9,644 nucleotides of DNA, taken from the NCBI GenBank assembly GCA_025464345.1, contig JAODGP010000067.1:1-9644 (forward strand), written 5' to 3'. The position numbers were made by a program, and so were the translations under genes. The DNA is from Methanosarcinales archaeon. GTDB lineage: Archaea; Halobacteriota; Syntropharchaeia; Alkanophagales; Methanospirareceae. Shown here in pieces: positions 1 to 6,328 of the stretch; within the stretch, counting starts at the first letter, position 1; each line of letters begins with the position of its first letter. The notes beneath the pieces were generated by a model. That model was not told where the DNA came from. It saw only the letters and a program-made list of their open reading frames with translations, and did not search any database.

Positions 1-531
1 GAATATCTGAACAGGAGTCTGAAGAATTCTATATTCCTCGGTGAGAATCCTTTCCTCTCTGATATATTCGTGCAGGTGGACGATGCGGACAAGAGGAGAG
101 AGGTAATAGAGGAGAAGGAGTCTTCGATCATACTCGCCACTTCCGGTATGCTCAATGGCGGACCGGTTCTGGAATATCTGAAGGGGCTGGCATCAGATGA
201 TAAGAACACGCTCATCTTCGTCGGCTATCAGGCTGAGGGCACGCTTGGGCGGAGGATACAGAAGGGCTGGAACGAGATTCAGCTATCAGATGAGGGTAAG
301 ATACGGAACATAAAGATAAACATGGATATAAAGACGATAGATGGTTTCTCAGGGCACTCAGACCGCAACCAGCTGCTTGAGTTCGTGAAAGGGATTCGAC
401 CATTACCATCGAAAGTCATATGTATGCACGGGGAGAACACCAAATGCATGGCACTGGCAAGCGGGATACACAAGAGGTTCAATATAGAGACGACGGCACC
501 GATGAATCTGGAGACACTGAGGCTGGCATGA
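1..531 (+). CDS. fttA: Archaeal CPSF-type ribonuclease aCPSF1/FttA, C-terminal fragment
   Basis: The reading frame is open from base 1, so the gene starts outside the window; the visible part is the last 176 residues of a protein that is usually about 630-640 residues. The family is an archaeal beta-CASP metallo-beta-lactamase endo/exoribonuclease (KH domains plus MBL plus beta-CASP) that cleaves the 3' ends of nascent RNA and drives factor-dependent transcription termination. Seen here: the SGMLNGGPVLEYLK segment; the VGYQAEGTLGRRIQ segment typical of archaeal members; the beta-CASP motif B histidine in GFSGHSDR (codon at 355-357); and the motif C histidine in MHGEN (codon at 427-429). The tail APMNLETLRLA matches the usual C-terminus (SIHKRY..ET.APMNLET.R in relatives), so the gene appears intact at this end. 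The N-terminal KH domains and main metal-binding HxHxDH motif lie outside the window. A 71-nt gap separates it from the next gene, so cotranscription is possible but not shown. Confidence 0.93.
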   Translation, partial: EYLNRSLKNSIFLGENPFLSDIFVQVDDADKRREVIEEKESSIILATSGMLNGGPVLEYLKGLASDDKNTLIFVGYQAEGTLGRRIQKGWNEIQLSDEGKIRNIKINMDIKTIDGFSGHSDRNQLLEFVKGIRPLPSKVICMHGENTKCMALASGIHKRFNIETTAPMNLETLRLA

Positions 532-590
532 TGACGTGAGGGAGGGGAGATGAGGAATATAAGGGATAAAATTAAAGAAGAAGTGGGTAT

Positions 591-597
591 GAGGTGG
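591..597 (+). promoter_or_regulatory. Ribosome-binding site deciding the aroA' start
   Basis: GAGGTGG ends 5 nt before ATG 603. It overlaps the in-frame GTG at 594, which argues against using that GTG as the start. Confidence 0.6.
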
Positions 598-602
598 ATA
601 AT

Positions 603-1427
603 ATGACGAGCATAAGAGAGCGGATGGAAGGTATGAATATAGGTAAGCGGATACGGATGGAGCGAATTGTGGATCGAAACAGTGGCAGGACCGTCATTGT
701 GCCGATGGATCATGGTGTGACTTCAGGACCGATAAGGGGGTTGAGAGACATGAAACAGGCGGTGAATGCGGTGGCAGAGGGCGGAGCCAATGCCGTACTC
801 ATACATAAAGGTATTGCAATTGCCGGACATCGTGGCTATGGTAAAGACATCGGGCTTGTAATCCATCTCTCTGCAAGTACCGCGCTGGGTCCCGACCCGT
901 TGACGAAGGTGATGGTGGCGACAGTGGAAGAGGCGATCCGATTGGGAGCAGATGCGGTATCCATGCATGTCAATATCGGTGCAGAGAGTGAGCCCGTGAT
1001 GCTGGAAGAACTCGGCGAGACGGCTATGGCTTGTGACGAATGGGGCATGCCTCTATTAGCGATGATGTATCCACGTGGTAAGAAGGTGAAGAGCGAGCAC
1101 GACCCTGATATGGTGATGCATGTGGCACGGGTGGGAGCAGAACTCGGTGCTGACGTCATCAAGACGAACTACACAGGTGACCCTGATTCGTTCAGGGAGG
1201 TCGTAGATAGCTGTCCCGTGCCGGTTATCATCGCCGGTGGACCGAAGGCGAGTACCGATACAGAGGTGTTGAAGATGGTGGAGGATGCGATAGCAGCGGG
1301 TGCATCCGGAGTATCAATAGGAAGGAACATATTCCAGCATGAGGATCCTACGAAGATGACCATAGCGATAAGTAAGATAGTGCATGAGGGTGTTTCTGCT
1401 GCCGAGGCGATGGAGATGCTGAAATAA
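603..1427 (+). CDS. aroA': 2-amino-3,7-dideoxy-D-threo-hept-6-ulosonate synthase (ADH synthase)
   Basis: First step of the archaeal shikimate entry route: a class I aldolase-type transaldolase joins L-aspartate semialdehyde with a 6-deoxy-5-ketofructose 1-phosphate-derived unit to give ADH, which a type II dehydroquinate synthase then converts to dehydroquinate. It is cytosolic and 274 residues long, normal for the family. The (beta/alpha)8 landmarks are in order: VPMDHG (Asp36), AMMYPRG (Tyr156), IKTNYTGD (Lys187, Schiff-base lysine), IIAGGPK and the phosphate-binding GASGVSIGRNIFQ. The catalytic set Asp36/Tyr156/Lys187 has the same spacing as Asp33/Tyr153/Lys184 of the characterised Methanocaldococcus MJ0400 enzyme, shifted by three. 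I chose ATG 603 because GAGGTGG at 591-597 sits 5 nt upstream; an in-frame GTG at 594 lies inside that ribosome-binding site. The stop is 4 nt before the protease gene, so the two are probably cotranscribed. The main alternative, fructose-bisphosphate aldolase class I (DhnA-like), is closely related; the Asp/Tyr/Lys spacing and overall sequence favour ADH synthase. Confidence 0.93.
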   Translation: MTSIRERMEGMNIGKRIRMERIVDRNSGRTVIVPMDHGVTSGPIRGLRDMKQAVNAVAEGGANAVLIHKGIAIAGHRGYGKDIGLVIHLSASTALGPDPLTKVMVATVEEAIRLGADAVSMHVNIGAESEPVMLEELGETAMACDEWGMPLLAMMYPRGKKVKSEHDPDMVMHVARVGAELGADVIKTNYTGDPDSFREVVDSCPVPVIIAGGPKASTDTEVLKMVEDAIAAGASGVSIGRNIFQHEDPTKMTIAISKIVHEGVSAAEAMEMLK

Positions 1428-1431
1428 TTCG

Positions 1432-3030
1432 ATGAATCACTACGAATTGATATTCGCAATCTACGTTTTTATTGTTTACTGGTTCACTGTCGCAGTCCTG
1501 GATAAGATAGGGTTTCTCAAACGGCATAACATCTCTGCCTATGGACCTGTTCTCCTGATAAGAACGGTCAGGGGTCTGGGTTTACTCGAGCGATTGAGCC
1601 GAAGGAAGCGGTTCTGGCGCGCTTATGCCGATTTCGGTACCGTTATGATGGTCATAGCGATGTGCTTCATGTTCTCGCTCCTGATCTATTCCGCATACGG
1701 CATGTTCATGGTGAAACCCGAGCCGACGGAGTTGCACGAGCCGAGGAACTGGCTGCTTATACCCGGTCTGAACAGGTTTATACCGATGTGTGCATGGATA
1801 GGCTTTTTAGTTGCGATGATCGTGCACGAGTTCTCGCATGGGATACTGAGCGTTGTGGAGCGGATAAAGGTGAAATCAATGGGGCTTATGGTTATGGTGA
1901 TACCGATAGGTGCGTTCACGGAACCGGACGAGGAGCAGCTGTTTGGTAAGAGGAAGCGGGAGCTGCACGATGGGGATAAGAAAGTGGCATCAGCTCGTGC
2001 GAGGGGTCGTGTGCTTTCGGCAGGAGTGACGAGCAATTTCGCTGTATCTATCGTCGCATTTCTGCTGTTCTTCGCTATACTATTCTCCATTCAGCCTGCG
2101 AGCGATGATGTGCTGTATGTCCACAGCGTTGTTAACAACAGTTCTGCTGCGCGATATGGTATAGAGCGGCATTCTTTCATCACAGCAATTGATGGTGAAG
2201 CGGCAACGGGTGTGGATGAGCTGAACGATAAGCTGATGGCGGGCACTCCGGTATCACTCACAGTTGTGGATGGTGATGGTGAGAAACGTGTAATAACGGT
2301 GCAGGGCAACCGCCAGGGGGGTGTGACAGTGGTGCTGGTGGAGGAAGCCCGCCCGGCGGCGGAGGCGGGTATCAGAGCGGGTATGACAATAATGCGGATG
2401 GACAATTGCAGTATAAGGGATTACGAGGATTTCCGCGATTTCATGAACCTCACGGTACCGGGTGAGGTGGTGAGGGTGCATACGAACAGTGGTGTATTCG
2501 ATGTGAAACTGGCGCAATCGCCATATCATGAGGGGCGGGGCTATCTGGGCATCGGCGTCGCAAATTGCGTTATGGGTATGGTGATCGCGAAATTCTCAGC
2601 GAGCAGCTATCTGGAATACCTGCGGAGCTTGCCACGCATGTTCCTGTCGCCCGGCGGCTGGCTATTACTCATGGTTTTGCCGATACTGCCGTTGAGTGGC
2701 GGTGGGTTCAGCACATTTAATCCGATGTTATCGCACCTGTATACATCAGGATCGCTTTTTGGCAGCAGCATATTCACCATTGCGGATATACTATTCTGGG
2801 TGGGCTGGATAAATTTCTATGTCGGGCTGTTTAACAGCCTGCCGATGTACCCGCTGGACGGCTATCATGTATTCAAGGAGCTGATACGTTCAGTGCTCAG
2901 GCTGGGCATAAAGGATGAGCCGAAGAAAGAGGCGATACTGAGGATAATCGTAGTTTCCACTGCGGTTATCGTACTTATAGCGATTTTATTCACGATGATC
3001 GCTCCGTTCGCATTCAAGCTATTTGTATAG
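1432..3030 (+). CDS. Site-2-type intramembrane zinc protease (M50) with two PDZ domains
   Basis: A 532-residue polytopic membrane protein of peptidase family M50, which cuts substrate proteins within or near the membrane, often in regulated intramembrane proteolysis. The zinc motif HEFSH is at residues 132-136 (His132, Glu133, His136) in a hydrophobic stretch. The second motif lies near the C-terminus, NSLPMYPLDG, with the third metal ligand Asp476. Hydrophobic segments are visible around residues 5-22, 70-92, 118-140, 150-163, 202-222, 405-421, 447-466 and 500-528. Between the two active-site halves, residues about 225-290 and 295-362 look like tandem PDZ domains; the second has the clear AAEAGIRAGMTIMRMD signature. 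This layout is like RseP and the large archaeal S2P homologues. ATG 1432 lies 4 nt after the aroA' stop with no strong ribosome-binding site, suggesting translational coupling. No partner site-1 protease, anti-sigma-like factor or membrane-tethered regulator is seen nearby, so the substrate is unknown. Confidence 0.92.
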   Translation: MNHYELIFAIYVFIVYWFTVAVLDKIGFLKRHNISAYGPVLLIRTVRGLGLLERLSRRKRFWRAYADFGTVMMVIAMCFMFSLLIYSAYGMFMVKPEPTELHEPRNWLLIPGLNRFIPMCAWIGFLVAMIVHEFSHGILSVVERIKVKSMGLMVMVIPIGAFTEPDEEQLFGKRKRELHDGDKKVASARARGRVLSAGVTSNFAVSIVAFLLFFAILFSIQPASDDVLYVHSVVNNSSAARYGIERHSFITAIDGEAATGVDELNDKLMAGTPVSLTVVDGDGEKRVITVQGNRQGGVTVVLVEEARPAAEAGIRAGMTIMRMDNCSIRDYEDFRDFMNLTVPGEVVRVHTNSGVFDVKLAQSPYHEGRGYLGIGVANCVMGMVIAKFSASSYLEYLRSLPRMFLSPGGWLLLMVLPILPLSGGGFSTFNPMLSHLYTSGSLFGSSIFTIADILFWVGWINFYVGLFNSLPMYPLDGYHVFKELIRSVLRLGIKDEPKKEAILRIIVVSTAVIVLIAILFTMIAPFAFKLFV

Positions 3031-3106
3031 AGGCCTGGGGTGTTAAGCTCAAAGGATCACTGGCTACCCATACCTTCATCACATCCATCTGACGATCTGC
3101 TTCATA

Positions 3107-3116
3107 TTTTTATAAC
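3107..3116 (+). promoter_or_regulatory. TATA-like box before the small membrane-anchored protein
   Basis: TTTTTATAAC resembles the archaeal box A. Transcription would be expected to start roughly 25 nt further on, near 3137. That is downstream of ATG 3121 but just ahead of the ribosome-binding site and ATG 3148. The upstream flank carries CTGCTTC (3097-3103), the same heptamer as one arm of the palindrome before comDE. Confidence 0.5.
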
Positions 3117-3147
3117 TCTTATGTGGATTAACGAGAGTGAAAGGTGT

Positions 3148-3576
3148 ATGAGGAGAGGTATTATTTTGGGCGTGGGTATTGCAGTAATTTTTGTATCCCT
3201 TGTCGTTATTTCTTTCATCGCTATGGAGAAGGCGCCGGTAGTAAAAGTAAAGGCTGAGGTGGTGACGGATGCAGATGGAAAACCGACGTTAAGGATAATA
3301 GACGTGGAACAAAGTTCGGTTCATCCATTGAAAGCGCCGAGGGGGCACAGCACCGCGGCGTTCCCGAGTGTTGATGCGATTGCGTTTCTCAATCTCCGGA
3401 TGGCTTGCTACTGGGCTTCAACTCCATATACCGGGGACGGCACCTACGAATTTGTTATAGGGTTCTTAAAAGGCGTCAAGCCGGAGAAAGGGGATATGAT
3501 AAGGGTGTATGTAAAGGTCTGTGACGCGAACGGGAAGACGCTAACGAGTAACTACAGGGATATGAAGTGGGAGTGA
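3148..3576 (+). CDS. Hypothetical protein with N-terminal signal anchor
   Basis: I do not recognise this 142-residue protein. It begins MRRG followed by about 22 strongly hydrophobic residues (IILGVGIAVIFVSLVVISFIAM), a signal peptide or single membrane anchor with a positive N-terminus. The remaining 115 or so residues would therefore be outside the membrane. That part looks like a small beta-rich domain (VVKVKAEVVTDADGKPTLRIIDVE and later DMIRVYVKVCDANGKTL), with two cysteines at about residues 86 and 130. No catalytic motif is visible. The frame is open back to 3040, but I placed the start at ATG 3148. AAGGTG (3141-3146) lies just upstream, the hydrophobic segment then begins at residue 5, and the TATA-like box at 3107-3116 would start the transcript after the upstream ATG 3121. 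It stands alone between the protease gene and comDE. It could be a protease substrate or partner, but that is only proximity. Confidence 0.65.
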   Translation: MRRGIILGVGIAVIFVSLVVISFIAMEKAPVVKVKAEVVTDADGKPTLRIIDVEQSSVHPLKAPRGHSTAAFPSVDAIAFLNLRMACYWASTPYTGDGTYEFVIGFLKGVKPEKGDMIRVYVKVCDANGKTLTSNYRDMKWE

Positions 3577-3623
3577 TTTGAGACACAGATTAACGCTCGT
3601 GGGCTCTGTCCATTTCTTTGATT

Positions 3624-3639
3624 CTGCTTCTGGAAGCAG
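3624..3639. promoter_or_regulatory. Palindrome abutting the comDE TATA box, candidate operator
   Basis: CTGCTTC-TG-GAAGCAG is a perfect 7-bp inverted repeat with a 2-bp centre. It ends at the base before the TATA-like box, where TFB would contact DNA (the BRE), so a dimeric regulator bound here could block or assist initiation at comDE. The regulator is unknown and nothing in the window encodes an obvious DNA-binding protein. As RNA it would lie upstream of the predicted transcript start, which makes a DNA site likelier than an RNA hairpin. Confidence 0.45.
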
Positions 3640-3649
3640 TTTATAAAAG
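3640..3649 (+). promoter_or_regulatory. TATA-like box of comDE
   Basis: TTTATAAAAG is centred about 34 nt before ATG 3678. A start of transcription about 25 nt downstream would fall near 3669-3671, giving a short leader that carries GGTGAT (3671-3676) right before the ATG. This supports 3678 over the longer reading frame opening at 3618. Confidence 0.6.
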
Positions 3650-3677
3650 TGCAGCACATTTTCCTCAGTGGGTGATC

Positions 3678-4805
3678 ATGTACGAACCCGAGCGAGAAGT
3701 GATAGAGATACTGAAGAGGCGGGGTATAGACGTTGTCTCCACGCTGCCCTGCGAGAAGATAAGAGCACTGTTGTGGCTTGTTGCACGGGATAGAGCGTTT
3801 TGTCATGTGGGCTTGAACAGGGAGGAGAACGGCGTTGGAATCTCCGCGGGCGTTTACCTCGCGGGCGGAAAGCCAGTGATGCTCATCCAGAGCACGGGTT
3901 TGGGCAATTCTATAAATGCAATCATGTCGCTCACAGTCACTTATGGATTGCCATTACCGATAATAGCGAGCTGGCGTGGCGTTTACGGTGAGAAGATAGA
4001 GGCGCAGATACCGCTTGGACAGGCATTGCCACGGGTTATAGACGCTCTGGGACTGAAATACACGATAATAGAGGATTCATCGGAGATAAGCCTGGTGGAA
4101 GAAGTTATTCAAGACGCTTTCGAGAATGAAAGACCGCATATCGCGCTCATCTCGCCGGGAGCATGGACCGATAAGGTAATAGAGGAACCCACAGCCACTC
4201 ACGCTCATAGCTGGCAATTGAAGTATGAGAGATCCGCGGGGGAGCCGGAGATGAGGCGGTACGATGCGATAAGGATAATATCAGAATATCTGAGTGAAGA
4301 AGCCGTGATAGCGAACATAGGCGTGCCGAGCAAGGAGCTCTATGCCGCTAAAGACCGCGATTTGAATTTTTACATGCTCGGTAGCCTGGGTCAAGCCACA
4401 GCAATTGGACTGGGCGTTTCATTGAAGACGAGGAGGGAGACGGTGGTGCTTGACGGGGATGGCAGTCTGCTGATGAGCAACATCTTACCGGTGGTGGCGG
4501 ATAAGAAGCCCGGGAATCTTTCCATCGTCTGCCTTGATAACGGCACCTGGGGTAGCACCGGAGACCAGCCTGTGCCAGCTGTGGATATGGAGCTGATGGC
4601 GATAAGCGCGGGTCTAAACACGACGAGAATTAACACAGGGGAAGAGTTGAGGTCCACCCTGGAGCAGTTGTATGATGAGCCAGGTCCGAGATTCCTCCAC
4701 GTCAGGGTGAAACCCGGCAATGCCGATGTGGAGAATATAAAGCTTGGAGCAGAAGAGATAAAGAATAGATTTGTATCGGCTATGCCTGGTACGAAGAGAG
4801 ACTGA
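3678..4805 (+). CDS. comDE: Sulfopyruvate decarboxylase, fused ComD-ComE subunits
   Basis: A thiamine-diphosphate enzyme that decarboxylates 3-sulfopyruvate to sulfoacetaldehyde, the penultimate known intermediate of coenzyme M. The 375-residue protein joins the two subunits that are separate in Methanocaldococcus, as in Methanosarcina-type enzymes. Residues about 1-167 are the ComD (pyrimidine-binding) half, with the catalytic-type glutamate in LNREENGVGISAG (Glu49/Glu50) and the conserved QSTGLGNSINAI and SWRG segments. Residues about 190-375 are the ComE (diphosphate-binding) half, with the GDG-to-Asn Mg-ThDP motif starting GDGSLLMSN at 260 and ending LDNGTWGSTG (Asn288). ATG 3678 is chosen over the upstream frame because of the TATA box at 3640 and because the fold begins at YEPEREVIEILKRRGID. 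It has its own promoter-like elements and terminator but is followed by cysteate synthase, three genes on, which supplies the same pathway. A phosphonopyruvate decarboxylase is the nearest alternative; the neighbourhood favours sulfopyruvate. Confidence 0.94.
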   Translation: MYEPEREVIEILKRRGIDVVSTLPCEKIRALLWLVARDRAFCHVGLNREENGVGISAGVYLAGGKPVMLIQSTGLGNSINAIMSLTVTYGLPLPIIASWRGVYGEKIEAQIPLGQALPRVIDALGLKYTIIEDSSEISLVEEVIQDAFENERPHIALISPGAWTDKVIEEPTATHAHSWQLKYERSAGEPEMRRYDAIRIISEYLSEEAVIANIGVPSKELYAAKDRDLNFYMLGSLGQATAIGLGVSLKTRRETVVLDGDGSLLMSNILPVVADKKPGNLSIVCLDNGTWGSTGDQPVPAVDMELMAISAGLNTTRINTGEELRSTLEQLYDEPGPRFLHVRVKPGNADVENIKLGAEEIKNRFVSAMPGTKRD

Positions 4806-4829
4806 TCATATGATCAGCCGCTCTTTTTT
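4802..4829 (+). terminator. Palindrome plus T-run after comDE
   Basis: CTGATCATATGATCAG (4802-4817) is a perfect 16-bp palindrome that includes the comDE stop codon; folded, it gives a 6-bp stem with an ATAT loop. It is followed by a six-T run (4824-4829). Both a hairpin and a T-tract terminator of the archaeal type fit, separating comDE from the downstream unit. The palindrome could alternatively be a protein-binding site. Confidence 0.6.
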
Positions 4830-4867
4830 ACACAAAAAGACAATTTAATAGACAAAAATAGAAAAGC

Positions 4868-4878
4868 ATATATAATAT
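4868..4878 (+). promoter_or_regulatory. TATA-like box of the hdrCB-like operon
   Basis: ATATATAATAT lies in a very A/T-rich stretch just after the comDE terminator, about 20-29 nt before ATG 4897. Expected initiation about 25 nt downstream would fall at or next to the ATG, making the mRNA nearly leaderless. However, AGAAGGA (4885-4891) is also spaced like a ribosome-binding site. A second candidate box, TTTAATA at 4844-4850, would give a longer leader that includes it. Confidence 0.5.
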
Positions 4879-4896
4879 CAGTTCAGAAGGACATTT

Positions 4897-6324
4897 ATGT
4901 ACATAAAAATGCACGATAGGGTACATCAGGTGCTCAAAGATCTTCGTGTATCCAATCTCTATTCCTGCGTTCAGTGCGGTGCATGCACTGCGGTCTGTAC
5001 CGCCGCATCGATGGATAAGCGCTACAATCCGAGGAGGCTGGTAGCGTGCTTCATCACCGGGCAGGATATATCGGATTATCCTTTAGAGGAGTGCTTTTCC
5101 TGCCACGCATGCGAATATGCATGTAGAAAAGGCAACTGTGTAGCGGATCTGGTCAAGGTATTGAAAGAGGAGAAGTCAGGATGTATAGATGACAGAAGGG
5201 ACGAACTCAATTCCCTCTATCTGCGAGGTCTGTGTGTGACCCCGGATGTGCATTCTCCCGAGAGGTTTCCCGAATGGGGCGTTTCATGGGAACGGATACA
5301 GGGTGATATGAAGAAGTTCAGGTCAGAACTCGGACTTGAGGGGGAGTATCGCGAAATACCTCAGGATGCACTTGAGGAGATAAGACTGATTGTGGACATC
5401 ACGAAGGATAAGAGATACATACGAGAGGGGCGAATCAGCGAGATAGATAAGACCATTCCCAGCAGTAAAATATACCTGTTCCACAGTTGCATCGCGGACA
5501 CGCATTATCCGGGCATTACCACGAGTATAAAGTACGTATTTGACGCCCTCGGTATTGATTATATTGACGACCCCCGGCATTCAACATGCACCGGATTTGC
5601 CTATTATGGTGATAGGATACCCTTCTCCACACTGCTTGCGGTAAATGCGCGCAATCTGGCACTGGCGGAGGATGCGGGGTATCCGAATGTGGCGCCGGTA
5701 TGTCAGACGAGCTACGGCGTGCTTATGAGGTCAGCAATGATTTTGAAAGGTGCAACCGGCAGACGAATAAATGAAGAGGTACTGAGCAGGGTGAAGATGA
5801 AATACAGGGGGACTGCGAAAATAGCCCATATCTCTGAGATATTATGGTTACAGCGTGAGCGGCTAAAAGAAGAGGTGAAATGCAGGTTTGATGGCTTACG
5901 GGTTGCTACGCATGCGGGCTGCCACTATACGAAGATGTACAGGAAGAAGGCGATACCAGACCTGCTGGATGACCTCGTATTGTTAGCGGGTGCGGAACCG
6001 GTGGAGTATAAGGATAAGAGCTTATGCTGCGGTATGGGGTTCGGGCATACGATAGAGCCTGAACGGAGACAGCTCACACGCGAAATAGCACAGCGGAAAC
6101 TCATGTCTGCCAGAGATGCGGGTGCGGATATCCTGCTCGTGGCATGCCCTGGCTGTCAGATGACACTGGACAGGAATCAGGAACTTATTGAGCGCGAGGC
6201 AGGCGTGGAGATAGGTCTGCCGGTGGTGAACTATGCACAGTTTCTCGCCTTAGCCATGGGCGCCGATCCATATACGGTGGCGGGTGTACAGACACATTCT
6301 ATTCCACCAGAAGTGCTGTTATGA
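4897..6324 (+). CDS. HdrC-HdrB-like fused iron-sulfur protein (HdrD-like) with degenerate first CCG domain
   Basis: A 475-residue soluble electron-transfer protein. Residues 20-90 are HdrC-like, with two [4Fe-4S] motifs: Cys24-x2-27-x2-30-x3-34 and Cys66-x2-69-x2-72-x3-76 (plus Cys81). Residues about 190-455 are HdrB-like, with two CCG domains, which in heterodisulfide reductase each hold a non-cubane [4Fe-4S] cluster using five cysteines. The second domain is complete: GCHY (Cys342), LCCG (Cys377/378), CPGC (Cys417/420). The first keeps Cys198, Cys231 and Cys269, but the double cysteine is Cys-Thr (232) and CxxC is CQTS (Ser272). It therefore probably cannot bind the usual proximal cluster. 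No membrane segments are seen. The next gene begins 4 nt later. True heterodisulfide reductase activity is doubtful given the missing ligands and the absence of HdrA or HdrE nearby. I infer a dedicated electron donor, or a disulfide/persulfide-reducing partner, for the downstream COG1900-ferredoxin protein. Confidence 0.88.
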   Translation: MYIKMHDRVHQVLKDLRVSNLYSCVQCGACTAVCTAASMDKRYNPRRLVACFITGQDISDYPLEECFSCHACEYACRKGNCVADLVKVLKEEKSGCIDDRRDELNSLYLRGLCVTPDVHSPERFPEWGVSWERIQGDMKKFRSELGLEGEYREIPQDALEEIRLIVDITKDKRYIREGRISEIDKTIPSSKIYLFHSCIADTHYPGITTSIKYVFDALGIDYIDDPRHSTCTGFAYYGDRIPFSTLLAVNARNLALAEDAGYPNVAPVCQTSYGVLMRSAMILKGATGRRINEEVLSRVKMKYRGTAKIAHISEILWLQRERLKEEVKCRFDGLRVATHAGCHYTKMYRKKAIPDLLDDLVLLAGAEPVEYKDKSLCCGMGFGHTIEPERRQLTREIAQRKLMSARDAGADILLVACPGCQMTLDRNQELIEREAGVEIGLPVVNYAQFLALAMGADPYTVAGVQTHSIPPEVLL

Positions 6325-6328
6325 AAAA

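Noticed and set aside
3040..3147. Extended N-terminus for the small exported protein
   Set aside because: It would put 36 polar residues before the signal anchor and span the TATA-like box. The ribosome-binding site and spacing favour ATG 3148.
3618..3677. Extended N-terminus for ComDE from an upstream in-frame start
   Set aside because: The extra 20 residues would be encoded across the palindrome and TATA box and lie ahead of the expected transcription start, and the ComD fold begins after residue 1 of the shorter form.
4897..6324. Genuine catalytic heterodisulfide reductase subunit HdrD or HdrB
   Set aside because: The first CCG domain lacks two of five cluster ligands and no HdrA or HdrE gene is nearby. 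Only the family relationship is kept in the call.
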